A stretch of 64,000 bases of DNA from Ancylothrix sp036704045. GTDB lineage: Bacteria; Cyanobacteriota; Cyanobacteriia; Cyanobacteriales; Oscillatoriaceae. The notes under the pieces are model-generated. The model did no database searches, was not told the origin of the DNA, and saw only the letters and a program-made list of their open reading frames with translations. The stretch is taken from assembly GCA_036704045.1 (NCBI GenBank), contig DATNQM010000032.1, positions 1-64,000 on the forward strand. Direction: 5' to 3'. The translations under genes were made by a program, and so were the position numbers. Below, piece after piece: positions 25,518 to 34,946 of the stretch (positions are counted from its first letter, which is position 1; each line of letters starts with the position of its first letter).

Positions 25518-27665
25518 ATGCCGACAGTTGTTTTAGTTTTAGTGGAAGTTTTGATTGTTATTGCATTTTCTCGTGCAATGGGGATGGGTTTTCGCTGGCT
25601 GAAGCAACCTTTGGTGATTGGAGAAATTGTTGCGGGCATTATGCTTGGCCCTTCTTTGTTTGGGTTGATTGCTCCTGATTTGGCGGGTGTTTTATTTCCG
25701 GCAAAAACTTTACCTTTTTTAGATGTTTTGTCTGAAATAGGGTTGATATTTTTTATGTTTTTAATTGGGTTAGAACTTGATCCTAAATATTTAAAAGGAA
25801 ACTTAGATATTGCTATTTTAACTTCTCATGTGAGTATTTTAACACCCTTTTGTTTGGGAAGTTTACTAGCTTTGATTCTTTATCCCTTGGTGTCAAATGC
25901 GAGTGTTTCTTTTACGGCTTTTGCATTGTTTTTAGGGGCAGCGATGTCGATTACAGCGTTTCCAGTTTTGGCAAGAATTATTACAGAAAATAATTTGCAA
26001 GGAACGCGTTTAGGAACGTTAGCCCTAACTTGTGCGGCTGTGGATGATGTGACGGCTTGGTGTTTGTTGGCGGTGGCAATTGCGGTGACTAGAACTAATA
26101 GTTTTGTTGGTGCTTTGCCTACAATTCTTGCAGCTATTTTTTATATTATTTTTATGTTTACAATAGGGCGGTGGGTGGCTGCCAAATTTGGGAAGTATTA
26201 TAAGAGAACTGGCAGACTTTCTCAGTTTATGTTAGCGGGTATTTATATTACGGTTGTGGCTTCCGCGTTGATGACAGAATTAATTGGGATTCATTTAATT
26301 TTTGGTGCTTTTTTGGTGGGGGCAGTGATGCCAAAAAATGGAGAATTAACGCAGGAGTTGGCAGAAAAGACGGAAGATTTTGTTTTAATTTTTTTGTTGC
26401 CTATTTTCTTTGCTTACAGTGGGTTGCGGACGGAAATTGGGTTGTTAAACCGGCCTGAATTATGGGTTTTATGTGGGGCGGTTTTGGCGGTGGCAATTAT
26501 TGGTAAATATGTGGGGACGTATGTGGCTGCGAGGTTTTGTGGAATTGAAAAACGCGAGGCTTCGGCGTTGGGTTGGATGATGAATACTCGTGGTTTAACT
26601 GAGTTGATTGTTTTAAATATTGGATTAAATTTTGGTGTGATTTCACCACTTTTGTTTACGATGTTGGTAATTATGGCCTTGGTGACTACTTTTATGACTT
26701 CGCCGCTTTTAGAATGGACTTATCCGAAGCATTTAATTAAGCTGGATATGGTGGAACAGGAGATGGGTGAGGTTGAACCCAATTATCAAATTTTGGTGCC
26801 GGTGGCTAATCCGAAAACGCAGAAAGGTTTATTACAATTAGCATTAGGAATTGCTGGGAATAAGTTACAATCGGCGGCGGTTTATCCGTTGAGTTTAATA
26901 GAGTTAGAAGAAGATTATTTGTTTGAAAGTATGCCTATACAAGCTGATCGTTTGATTCGGGAACGCCGCCAACGTTTGGATGAGTTAACGGCTTCTTTGG
27001 AACCGCCAGAAATGCGCGAATTAGTTCGTCCAATTGTGCGAATTTCTAATGATGTAGCAAGGGAAACTTCGCAGATTTCTAAAAATGATAAAGTAGATTT
27101 AATTTTGGTTGGATGGCACCGGCCGGCTTTTACTCAAAATCGTTTAGGGGGAAGAGTTGGACAAATTCTCAGCAGTGCGCCGGTGGATGTGGCAGTGTTT
27201 GTAGATCGAGGGCATAATCGCTTGAATTCTTTGTTAGTACCTTATTCTGCTAATATTCACGATGATTTGGCTTTTGAAATTGCTTTGCGCCTTTTAATTA
27301 ATGATGAAAATCGTAGTTTAGTAATTTTAAAGGTGGTTTCAAGTGAGGAATTAGTAAATGATTTTAGTTATGAATTTCGCTCGGTGATGGATCAGTTGGG
27401 AACGAATGTTCGTGAGCGAATTGAAGTCAAAATTGTAGAATCTATTGAGCCAATTGCGACTGTGGTAGAGGCTTCTAAAAAAGTTGATTTAACAATTGCT
27501 GGAACGAGTCGTGCTTGGGGAATTGAGCGTCAAACTTTGGGACGTTATACGGATGAGTTGGCGATTCATTGTGAGTCATCTTTGTTAATTACTCGTCGGT
27601 ATTCTCAGATAACTTCTCACCTTGCTGGAGCTTTTATAAATGATTCTTCTGCTGTTAGTTTATAA
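25518..27665 (+). CDS. CPA2-family cation/proton antiporter with USP-like tail
   Basis: This 715-residue protein has an N-terminal Na+/H+ exchanger domain of about 12 membrane helices (residues 1-410). Motifs include FFMFLIGLELDPKYLKG, the unwound-helix region TAFPVLARIITE, the acidic pair in CAAVDDVTAWCLL (ion-binding Asp-Asp) and MMNTRGLTELIVLNIGL. The soluble part after 420 has two domains of the universal-stress type (YQILVPVANPKTQKGLL; LNSLLVPYSANIHDDLAFEIA), a common regulatory tail. It may exchange K+ or Na+ for protons in the cytoplasmic or thylakoid membrane. AGAG and GGGAGAG lie before the start. The three following genes are the same direction. Confidence 0.9.
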   Translation: MPTVVLVLVEVLIVIAFSRAMGMGFRWLKQPLVIGEIVAGIMLGPSLFGLIAPDLAGVLFPAKTLPFLDVLSEIGLIFFMFLIGLELDPKYLKGNLDIAILTSHVSILTPFCLGSLLALILYPLVSNASVSFTAFALFLGAAMSITAFPVLARIITENNLQGTRLGTLALTCAAVDDVTAWCLLAVAIAVTRTNSFVGALPTILAAIFYIIFMFTIGRWVAAKFGKYYKRTGRLSQFMLAGIYITVVASALMTELIGIHLIFGAFLVGAVMPKNGELTQELAEKTEDFVLIFLLPIFFAYSGLRTEIGLLNRPELWVLCGAVLAVAIIGKYVGTYVAARFCGIEKREASALGWMMNTRGLTELIVLNIGLNFGVISPLLFTMLVIMALVTTFMTSPLLEWTYPKHLIKLDMVEQEMGEVEPNYQILVPVANPKTQKGLLQLALGIAGNKLQSAAVYPLSLIELEEDYLFESMPIQADRLIRERRQRLDELTASLEPPEMRELVRPIVRISNDVARETSQISKNDKVDLILVGWHRPAFTQNRLGGRVGQILSSAPVDVAVFVDRGHNRLNSLLVPYSANIHDDLAFEIALRLLINDENRSLVILKVVSSEELVNDFSYEFRSVMDQLGTNVRERIEVKIVESIEPIATVVEASKKVDLTIAGTSRAWGIERQTLGRYTDELAIHCESSLLITRRYSQITSHLAGAFINDSSAVSL

Positions 27666-27696
27666 TTGTAGTTTTCTTTTAACGGAATTCATATAA

Positions 27697-28194
27697 ATGT
27701 CTCATTTAAATTTAAAGTCTTTGTTTTTTTATGCAATGGCAATTGGTTCTGTGGGAGTTTTATTTAAAACTGTTAGTTTCTATGGAGAAACGACGCTTAA
27801 GGCTCCGCCATCTATCGGGGGTAACTATGAAATTCCTCTCAAAAGTTTGGTTGGATGTGGCTCGGATAAAGCGGTTTTGAGTATTCACCAATCTGGGATT
27901 TATTTAACGGCTTCTTTTGGTAAAAAAAGGCCCTTTCAAGAGGTAGTTAAAATTGAAGAAAAACCAGAAATGGATGGTAAATTAGATGGTCAAAAATTGG
28001 AGCTATCTGGTTTGGTGGAGGGTGCTAAGTTTTGCCGCCAACAAAAAGACAATAAATTCTATGAGTTAACTATTTTGGCTGAAATTAAAGAAAATACACT
28101 GAAAGGTAAGTTAATGTTGCTTGGTTTGAAAAAACCTCTGGCGTTTACTGCAAAGCGCCAAAATTTTGAAGCAAACAACTCTCAAACACATTAA
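27697..28194 (+). CDS. Exported or membrane-anchored protein of unknown function
   Basis: This 165-residue protein has an uncleaved signal or membrane anchor (residues 8-30: LFFYAMAIGSVGVLFKTVSF), then a beta-rich domain with GNYEIPLKSLVGCGSDKAVLSIHQSGIYLTASF and later KGKLMLLGLKKPLAFTAKR. The pattern of short amphipathic strands would suit a lipocalin-like barrel, but this is not assigned. Two Cys (GCG at about 53 and FCRQ at about 110) could pair. It starts 31 bases past the antiporter stop and ends 10 bases before the next exported protein. It likely belongs to the same transcript as the following genes. Confidence 0.65.
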   Translation: MSHLNLKSLFFYAMAIGSVGVLFKTVSFYGETTLKAPPSIGGNYEIPLKSLVGCGSDKAVLSIHQSGIYLTASFGKKRPFQEVVKIEEKPEMDGKLDGQKLELSGLVEGAKFCRQQKDNKFYELTILAEIKENTLKGKLMLLGLKKPLAFTAKRQNFEANNSQTH

Positions 28195-28204
28195 GAGGAA
28201 AGTT

Positions 28205-28918
28205 ATGTTTTTTAAAAAAAGTCGATTTTTTCTTAGCCTGCTTTTTGGATTTATTTTTGTTACGGTTGCAGGTAGTTCTCATGTAAATAGTGTTTCGGCT
28301 AGTGGAAAGAATTTGAAGGTGGATATTTCCAGTTTTATTGAGGCTGGATGTGTGCAGGATGGTGATAAATTAGATTGTTCTAAAATTGAGTTAAATGAAA
28401 AGTTTGGCTGTCAAGAAATTATGGTTTCATCTAATGCTTTAGGGGGTCTTTCTCCTAATGTTGGAATTGTTGAATGTCGTTTTATAAATAGAGGAAATGC
28501 AGATCAAGGCATTTCTCGTAAAGGTTGTCGTTTACCTTTATATAATAAGTATATTGTGTACAAAGATGGAGAATTTAAGGGGGTTAATAGTACGGAAGAA
28601 TTTAGAAGATTTTTCGGGCCGGTGACTACACCAGAAGAGGCATTAAGTTTTGCCGTTGCCTTGACTAATTCCTACGCAGATTATAATGTTAAACCTCCCG
28701 AAGGATATCGGGTTTATGTGCCTAAAATTGAAGATTCGGAAGTAAGAAAAGTTAAAGATTATTATGAGGTTCGGTTGTTTAATTATCAACTTTGCGGTTG
28801 TGGGCCTCATCCCTATTTTGCAGTTGAGTATAAGGTAACAAAATCTGGGGAAGTCAAAGAAATTTCAAGACAAAAGCTTTATGAAGATCCTCAAAAAGAT
28901 GGGTTATGTGTAGACTAA
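28205..28918 (+). CDS. Secreted cysteine-rich protein of unknown function
   Basis: The open frame reaches back to 28166, but AGAGGAA followed by ATG at 28205 gives a typical signal peptide (FFKKSRFFLSLLFGFIFVT then AGSS...SA) and 237 residues. The mature protein contains about ten Cys (GCVQ, LDC, FGCQE, ECRF, KGCR, LCGCG, GLCVD), which fits disulfide-bonded export. A region PPEGYRVYVPKIEDSE and a Tyr-rich YYEVRLFNYQLCGCGPHPYF are conserved-looking. It starts 10 bases after the previous stop, and the next gene is 52 bases on. No family is recognised. Confidence 0.65.
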   Translation: MFFKKSRFFLSLLFGFIFVTVAGSSHVNSVSASGKNLKVDISSFIEAGCVQDGDKLDCSKIELNEKFGCQEIMVSSNALGGLSPNVGIVECRFINRGNADQGISRKGCRLPLYNKYIVYKDGEFKGVNSTEEFRRFFGPVTTPEEALSFAVALTNSYADYNVKPPEGYRVYVPKIEDSEVRKVKDYYEVRLFNYQLCGCGPHPYFAVEYKVTKSGEVKEISRQKLYEDPQKDGLCVD

Positions 28919-28970
28919 ATAATAGGTTTGTTTATAATCAAGTAAATCTATAGGGATGTGAAATTTAAGT

Positions 28971-30113
28971 ATGAAATACGGTAAAATTGTCTTTAACATA
29001 GCTTTTTTTTCGATGGGAATTGTGGGTTTAAGCAGTTTACCGAATTTTGCTCAAACCACGAATATTGCTGGTGAGCAACTTTTGCAAGAGGTGGTTAACT
29101 GCGTTAAAAATAATATTTCAAATGAAAAAACTGGCTCTCTGGAAGTAGTAGAAACCGCTTCAACACAATGTATTTTTAAAGTAATTATGTTAGCCCCGGA
29201 TGGCAGTATTCGCAGTGATGCAAAAGACCGAATGATTGCTTTAATAAAAACAACAGGAATTACTTTACCGAAACCTTCTAGTCAGGGAGAAGCTGTTATA
29301 AAAATGCAGCCAATTCCTGACAAAAAATTATTAACTATTCCTGTGAATTTAGCTGGAAAATCTGCTAGTTTTTTACTCGACACCGGCGCTTCTAATTCAA
29401 TTGTGGATGCTCAAATAATTGAACAATTGGGTGTTAAAGGAACTTCTATTCCTAAAGAGTTATTGTCGCTGATGGTGGTGGGAGAAAATTGTGGAGAAAT
29501 AAACGCTACAATTCACCCTTTGCCGGTGTTAGCAGTGGAAGCGGCAAAAGTTGAAGGAGTGACGGGAATGGCATTACCAAAAACTGCTATTCCTGCCAAT
29601 GTAGGGGGAGTTTTGGGGCTAGATTTTATCAGCGGTTTTGATATGATTATTAATCCTAAAACATTAGATTTGAAATTTTTACCCTCAACAGCCCCCGTTT
29701 CTGATGCCATTCCCCTTAAAGGAAATATGGGAATTATGACGGCTGAAGTTAAAATTAATGGTCAAGGACCCTTTACTTTTTTGGTGGATACGGGTGCTGA
29801 AATAGTGGTTATTTCTGAGAAGCTTTCTCAACAAATTTCTCTCGATTTGACAAAGGCAAAATCAGTGGAAGTAAAGGGTTTTTGCGGCCAAGAAATGGGT
29901 CAGCAATTAACTTTAAATGAAGTTTCTATGCAGCAGTATCAATTGTCAAATATTGAGTCTGTAGTTTTGAAAAGTCGAGTTTTAGAATTTCTTGGGGTTG
30001 ATGGTATTATTGGCCAAAATTTCCTCAATCAGTATCAGCAACATTGGCGTTTTGGTGCCCGCAATGAGTTGGGTTATCCTGATGTAGGGAGTTTGTCTTT
30101 GACTGGTTTATAA
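28971..30113 (+). CDS. Secreted tandem retropepsin-like aspartic protease
   Basis: This 380-residue protein has an N-terminal signal peptide (residues 1-28, ending NFAQ) and a helical prodomain-like stretch to about 110. Then come two retropepsin-like lobes in one chain. Lobe 1 has FLLDTGASNSIV (Asp137) and ends GVLGLDFISGFDMIINP. Lobe 2 has FLVDTGAEIVVISE (Asp273) and ends GIIGQNFLNQY. Each lobe by itself looks like a full gag-asp_proteas or TIGR-type aspartyl lobe; together they could make an intramolecular two-lobe enzyme like pepsin. A region APDGSIRSDAKDRM (residues 75-90) precedes them. It is downstream of two exported proteins and upstream of two glycosyltransferases. The substrate is unknown. 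Confidence 0.85.
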   Translation: MKYGKIVFNIAFFSMGIVGLSSLPNFAQTTNIAGEQLLQEVVNCVKNNISNEKTGSLEVVETASTQCIFKVIMLAPDGSIRSDAKDRMIALIKTTGITLPKPSSQGEAVIKMQPIPDKKLLTIPVNLAGKSASFLLDTGASNSIVDAQIIEQLGVKGTSIPKELLSLMVVGENCGEINATIHPLPVLAVEAAKVEGVTGMALPKTAIPANVGGVLGLDFISGFDMIINPKTLDLKFLPSTAPVSDAIPLKGNMGIMTAEVKINGQGPFTFLVDTGAEIVVISEKLSQQISLDLTKAKSVEVKGFCGQEMGQQLTLNEVSMQQYQLSNIESVVLKSRVLEFLGVDGIIGQNFLNQYQQHWRFGARNELGYPDVGSLSLTGL

Positions 30114-30126
30114 GTGGGTATTTTTT

Positions 30127-31293
30127 ATGAAAATTTTGGTTGTCAGTCACACTTATATTGTTGATCTTAATCGTCAAAAGTTGCGAATTTTAGCAAATTT
30201 AGAATCAGGAATTGAGGTGACTGTTGTAGTACCGCGCCGATGGAAACCTGGGGGGGTACAAAATCAGGTGATTGAACCTCAATTTTTAGAGGAAGGTACA
30301 TTTAAAGTAGTTCCAGTTTCTAATTTTAGTGAAAATCATCAAGGTTTATTAACTTTTGGGGCCGATTTAATTGAAGTTTTGAGAGATTTTAAACCCCAAG
30401 TTATTCAAGTTGAACAGGGTTCCCGTTCCCTTGCTTATGCACAATTAATTACTTTTAATCGTCTGTTAAATCTTAAGGCAAAAAATGTCTTGTTTACATG
30501 GTGGAATTTGCCTTATAAATTAAAATTTCCGATTTCTTGGTTGGAATCTTATAATCTCCGGCATACTAATGGGTTAATTGCTGGTAATCATGATGCAGCG
30601 GAAATTTTGCAAAAACGAGGTTATAAAAATGCTGTTAAAGTAATGCCACAGTTGGGAGTTGATGAAACTTTATTTTGCCCGAAACCTCAATTAGATTTAC
30701 GTCAGCAATTAGGAATTCAAGAAAATGATTTTGTGGTGGGATATGTGGGAAGATTTGTAGAAGAAAAAGGTTTATTAACTCTGGCAAAATCGTTAGCTGA
30801 GTTGTCTAATTTGCCTTGGAAGTGGTTGTTAGTTGGGCGGGGTGAGTTGCAGGAAACTTTTATAAATTGGGCAAAAACAAATAATCTGGAAAATAGAATA
30901 ATTTTTGAGGAAAGTGTCCCCCATGAACAAGTAAGCCGGTATATTAATTTAATGAGTGTATTGGTGTTGCCTTCTCAAACTACAGAGAAGTTTAAAACTT
31001 TAACGGCGGTAGGATGGAAAGAGCAATTTGGTCATGTTTTAATAGAGGCTATGGCGTGTGGAGTGCCGGTGATTGGTTCTAATTCTGGAGAAATTCCTAA
31101 TGTTATTGAAAATGCCGGTTTGATTTTTTCAGAAGGAAATTCGGAAGCACTTAAAAATTGCTTGGTTAAACTAATAAGTAACCCAGAAATAAAGCAAAAC
31201 TTAGCCAATCTTGGTTATAAAAGAGTTAGAAATTTTTATACTAATAAAGCTTTAGCTAAACAACAATTAGAATTTTATAAAAGGTTATTTTAA
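30127..31293 (+). CDS. Glycosyltransferase, GT4 family
   Basis: This 388-residue protein is a GT-B glycosyltransferase of family 4. The N-terminal Rossmann half starts KILVVSHTYI. The C-terminal half carries the nucleotide-sugar site: VGYVGRFVEEKGLLTLAKSLAEL, then EQFGHVLIEAMACGVPVIGSNSGEIPNVI, with the Glu-x7-Glu motif (E of FGHVLIEAMACGVPV). It lacks a signal peptide, so it acts on the inner face of the membrane. It lies 14 bases past the retropepsin gene and 1 base before the next glycosyltransferase, so the two are probably co-translated. It may act in exopolysaccharide or glycolipid synthesis; the sugar and acceptor are unknown. Confidence 0.9.
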   Translation: MKILVVSHTYIVDLNRQKLRILANLESGIEVTVVVPRRWKPGGVQNQVIEPQFLEEGTFKVVPVSNFSENHQGLLTFGADLIEVLRDFKPQVIQVEQGSRSLAYAQLITFNRLLNLKAKNVLFTWWNLPYKLKFPISWLESYNLRHTNGLIAGNHDAAEILQKRGYKNAVKVMPQLGVDETLFCPKPQLDLRQQLGIQENDFVVGYVGRFVEEKGLLTLAKSLAELSNLPWKWLLVGRGELQETFINWAKTNNLENRIIFEESVPHEQVSRYINLMSVLVLPSQTTEKFKTLTAVGWKEQFGHVLIEAMACGVPVIGSNSGEIPNVIENAGLIFSEGNSEALKNCLVKLISNPEIKQNLANLGYKRVRNFYTNKALAKQQLEFYKRLF

Positions 31294-31294
31294 A

Positions 31295-32467
31295 ATGCAA
31301 GTTATCCAAATTATTCCCTCAATTTCTCTGGTATATGGAGGCCCAAGTCAAATGATTTTAGGGTTTTCTGCTGCCCTTGTTCGCCAAGGTGTGAATGTCA
31401 CTATTTTAACTACCAATTCTAACGGCGATCAGGGACAAAAACCCCTAGATGTTCCTATCAATAAACCGGTTTTTCAAGACGGTTATCAAATTAGATATTT
31501 TCCTTGTTATCCTTTTCGCAGATATAAGTTTTCTCCTGAGTTGTTGCAGTGGTTATATCAACACACAAACGAGTTTAATATTGCTCATATTCATGCTTTA
31601 TTTTCTCCTGTTAGTACCGCAAGTGCTATGATTTGTAGACAGAAAAAATTGCCTTATATTTTGCGTCCTTTGGGAACTCTTGACCCCGCAGATTTAGAAA
31701 AGAAAAAGTTGTTAAAAAAAGCTTATATTACTTTATTTGAAAAACCAAACTTAGCCGGTGCTGCGGCCCTTCATTTTACCAGTAATCAAGAAGCTGAAGT
31801 TTCTAAACATTTTGGTTTATCCACAAAGGATTTAATTATTCCCTTGGGAGTAAATCCACCTGTAAAGATTACAGAAAAACAAAATATCTATAGTGGTTCT
31901 TCTTCACCTCGTATTTTATTTATGTCTCGAATTGAGCCAAAAAAAGGCTTAGATTTACTTATTCCAGCCCTAGAAAACCTCTTAACAAAAAATATTAATT
32001 TTCATTTTGTTTTAGCTGGTAACAACCCCCAAGATGCCGAATACGAAACAAAAATTCGCCATCAAATTGAACAATCTATTATCGCCAAATGTACTACAAT
32101 AAAAGGATTTGTTTCTGGAGAAAGTAAGGCTACATTACTTCAAGAAGCTGATATTTTTGTGTTGCCTTCTTATTATGAAAACTTTGGCATTGCGGTTGCT
32201 GAAGCAATGGTATCAGGGTTGCCGGTGGTGATTTCTAATCAAGTTTATATATGGAAAGAAATCGAACAAGCAAAAGCCGGTTGGGTAGCCAATTGTGATG
32301 TAGAATCATTGGCCGGTGTGCTGAGTTTAGCCTTACAAAATGCTACTGAAAGAAAACAGCGAGGCTTAAACGCCCAACAGTATGCTTTAAAACATTATAA
32401 CTGGGATAATATTGCCGAACAAACTATCCAAACCTATCAACAAATTTTACACTCCAAAACTTTATAA
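31295..32467 (+). CDS. Glycosyltransferase, GT4 family
   Basis: This 390-residue GT-B enzyme also belongs to GT4. It opens with a donor-fold start (IIPSISLVYGGPSQMILGFS) and has ILFMSRIEPKKGLDLLIPAL, then FVLPSYYENFGIAVAEAMVSGLPVVISNQV, the Glu-x7-Glu active motif. The start ATG lies 1 base after the preceding gene's stop. It overlaps the convergent next gene by 6 bases at its end. Together with the preceding GT4 it forms a two-enzyme unit. The product pathway cannot be told from sequence. Confidence 0.9.
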   Translation: MQVIQIIPSISLVYGGPSQMILGFSAALVRQGVNVTILTTNSNGDQGQKPLDVPINKPVFQDGYQIRYFPCYPFRRYKFSPELLQWLYQHTNEFNIAHIHALFSPVSTASAMICRQKKLPYILRPLGTLDPADLEKKKLLKKAYITLFEKPNLAGAAALHFTSNQEAEVSKHFGLSTKDLIIPLGVNPPVKITEKQNIYSGSSSPRILFMSRIEPKKGLDLLIPALENLLTKNINFHFVLAGNNPQDAEYETKIRHQIEQSIIAKCTTIKGFVSGESKATLLQEADIFVLPSYYENFGIAVAEAMVSGLPVVISNQVYIWKEIEQAKAGWVANCDVESLAGVLSLALQNATERKQRGLNAQQYALKHYNWDNIAEQTIQTYQQILHSKTL

Positions 32468-32890
32468 CCACTCTCCCCCTTTAAACCGCCAACGAGGAAA
32501 CAAAATCCTCATCAAAGATTGAGAAACAACAAAAACACCCAACCATACAAAACTATAATGTAAACAAAAAACCCCTAAACTAAACTCTTGGCGAGGAACA
32601 CCGGGCAATTCTAAAACTGAAAACAAAACCCCTAAAAAAAACCCTTCCCACACACCGGCCAACAATTGAAAAAAAGCCGGCCAATCAGAATCCCAGCGAA
32701 ACTTTTGCAAATAATTATAAACCAAATCCCAACCCAACCCAAAAAATAGCACATAGCCAAGAACAAAAAAGAAAACCGGCCCCGACTTACCCCCAATTAT
32801 TCCTAAAAAAAACGGCAAACTAATCAACAAACCAACCGTAGACAAAAGTAATAAACGAGTTTGCCACCGGCCCAACAAAGTAGGAGTCAT
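32462..32890 (-). CDS. Integral membrane protein of unknown function
   Basis: This 142-residue protein has about four hydrophobic helices (LLLLSTVGLLISLPFFLGII, FFFVLGYVLFFGLGWDLVYNY, FFQLLAGVWEGFFLGVLFSV and LGVFVVSQSLM) and a basic end (FPRWRFKGG). No signature motif is seen. It ends 6 bases inside the convergent GT4 gene and starts 65 bases beyond the stop of the FHA-oxidoreductase gene, with which it shares strand; it could be the last gene of that transcript. The region's plus strand is very A and C rich. Confidence 0.65.
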   Translation of the reverse strand: MTPTLLGRWQTRLLLLSTVGLLISLPFFLGIIGGKSGPVFFFVLGYVLFFGLGWDLVYNYLQKFRWDSDWPAFFQLLAGVWEGFFLGVLFSVLELPGVPRQEFSLGVFCLHYSFVWLGVFVVSQSLMRILFPRWRFKGGEWL

Positions 32891-32955
32891 AAAAACAAAA
32901 CCTCTTACAAAAACCTAAATCTATTTTATTAATCTACATTTGAAAAAATACCCCA

Positions 32956-34899
32956 TTAAGGAGACTGAAGAAAAGCCCACTTCACCCACTCCATAAAAGA
33001 CCTAAAAACATTAAGCTTTTTCACACCTGGTGCCCTAACAAACGCCAAATTATCAACACAACGAAGCGCCGCATATTGCAACCCCAAAAAACTATCCACC
33101 GGCGCATAAGGCCCACCCAAAGTAACCGCACCTGCCGCATAAACTCGACCCTTATCTGTACGCATCTCCACCAACTCAAAATCATTATTCACAGATAAAC
33201 GCCCCAAATAATTTAAAGGCAAACTATAACAATTCACCAAATCATCTAACAGCAAATTAGCCTTTACATGAGCATCCAGACCCGTTGCATCAATCACAAA
33301 ATCTGCCTGCAAACGCACCTCACCATTAAACTGTTTTTCTTGAATATAAGTCACGACTTTACTATTTTCCTGCGCCACCTTTACCACATCTCCAAACTCA
33401 ATTTTATACCATCCCCGACTTAACCCTTCCTCCACAATATGCTGCCAATCGCCTCTTTCTGCGGTCGTTGTCCCCCCCCAATCTGTTAATAATTGCTTAC
33501 GTTGTTCAGGAGTTGCTTCTTCTAAAACCCGCCGCAACTCTCCGCCCCAATTTGCTTTAGGCCAGTTAAAAGGTTGCAACTCATAATGATTTACAACCCT
33601 CCTTTGTGACTTTCCAAAACGATTACCTTGGGGCTTGGGAGAACGCATTAAATGTACCAAAAAAATATTCGGATTTCTTAACCGCGCCTCATAAACTCTC
33701 TGAACAATTCTTGATGCCACAATTCCCCTACCTCGTAACAAAATTGTCCCACCTTTTTGCTCTAAATATTCATAAACATGACTATGTTCTTCATAAGCAT
33801 TTACCACCGATTTAAAATCATTAGTTTTTTGACGATATTCTTGCAAATCTGGCAAAAACTGAATTGCCGGATAACCAGGTGCTAAATGCACATAACGAAC
33901 AATTAAAAAAGCGTGTTCTCTACTCTCAGAACTCGAACGAGAATAAGCAATTGCATACCGACCATCATCGGTTTTACGAATCCCCCTCACTCGTCCATAA
34001 CGATAAATTTGTTGCCAATTAATTCTCGCCACTTCTCTATCTATTGAAGCAAAAACATTACCACTCCGAGGCGTATAAGTTTCCGCAAAACTAGGTTCCG
34101 CAAAAACTTGCCATAAATACTTAAAACTGCTTCCAAATTTACCCTTAAAAAAATCTCCCCACGCTTCCCGCAACGCATAACTCGGCCAACCCCAAATATT
34201 ATCAGGACAAGAATCTGAATTAGACCGCAATCTTTCATGCAAAGGTATTTGCGAATTTAAACAAAGTCGGCGATATCTTGCATAGGGTTCCTTTTCCATT
34301 CCCAGCGCCACAATTTGCTGGGGTTTTACGCCAAATATTCTTAAATAATCGACCCAAATAAAACTTCCCAAACCGGCCCCAATTGCCCCATAATCCACCT
34401 CATCCACCGGCAACTTCATCGCATAAATATCTTGCACCGGCACTATTTGTTTTCCCAAAAAATCCGCCGGTGGAAACTCACCACCCACCATCGGTGCAGC
34501 AACCCTTGGATCGGGAACATTGGTATTAGGATTAAATAAAATTTGCGAATTAATCGGCACTGTTACAGGTAAATTTACCGCAAAAAACACACTTATTTGA
34601 TAAGGCCCAATTTGTACACTATCCCCGTTTGCCAAAGCACAACGAATTTGCCTATTTCCATTTACAAAAATTCCATTTCGGCTATTTTGGTCAACAATAA
34701 CCAAGCCGCCATTTTCCTCTTCAATTAAAGCATGAAACCGCGAAACTTCTCCACTATTTAACACAAAACGCGATACTCGACGCTGATTTATTTCTGGCGG
34801 CATTGCTGCAAAATCTCGACCAATTGCAATCGGCACATTAAAAACAGGTTCCCGTCTTTCTCCCGTTGCCCCATCTTCCAATCTTAATCTAATTTGCAT
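32956..34899 (-). CDS. FHA domain fused to a FAD/NAD(P)-binding oxidoreductase
   Basis: This 647-residue protein joins two unlike domains. Residues about 20-115 form an FHA domain (phosphothreonine reader) with GRDFAAM, SRFHALI, DQNSRNGIFVNG. After a proline-rich linker (about 117-155), residues 160 to the end read as a FAD-dependent oxidoreductase: the Rossmann start VDYGAIGAGLGSFIWVDYL, a second nucleotide-binding stretch TILLRGRGIVASRIVQRV, the ATG motif FVIDATGLDA and the end region VYAAGAVTLGGPY. It resembles flavin monooxygenases of the lysine/ornithine N-hydroxylase group more than other classes. Such FHA-flavoprotein fusions are unusual. It is followed upstream (34947) by a second FHA gene, so the two may act together in a kinase-linked pathway. 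Confidence 0.8.
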   Translation of the reverse strand: MQIRLRLEDGATGERREPVFNVPIAIGRDFAAMPPEINQRRVSRFVLNSGEVSRFHALIEEENGGLVIVDQNSRNGIFVNGNRQIRCALANGDSVQIGPYQISVFFAVNLPVTVPINSQILFNPNTNVPDPRVAAPMVGGEFPPADFLGKQIVPVQDIYAMKLPVDEVDYGAIGAGLGSFIWVDYLRIFGVKPQQIVALGMEKEPYARYRRLCLNSQIPLHERLRSNSDSCPDNIWGWPSYALREAWGDFFKGKFGSSFKYLWQVFAEPSFAETYTPRSGNVFASIDREVARINWQQIYRYGRVRGIRKTDDGRYAIAYSRSSSESREHAFLIVRYVHLAPGYPAIQFLPDLQEYRQKTNDFKSVVNAYEEHSHVYEYLEQKGGTILLRGRGIVASRIVQRVYEARLRNPNIFLVHLMRSPKPQGNRFGKSQRRVVNHYELQPFNWPKANWGGELRRVLEEATPEQRKQLLTDWGGTTTAERGDWQHIVEEGLSRGWYKIEFGDVVKVAQENSKVVTYIQEKQFNGEVRLQADFVIDATGLDAHVKANLLLDDLVNCYSLPLNYLGRLSVNNDFELVEMRTDKGRVYAAGAVTLGGPYAPVDSFLGLQYAALRCVDNLAFVRAPGVKKLNVFRSFMEWVKWAFLQSP

Positions 34900-34946
34900 A
34901 TTATTCTGTAATTTTTTTAGTAATTTTTGATTAGTAGAATGTAGGA

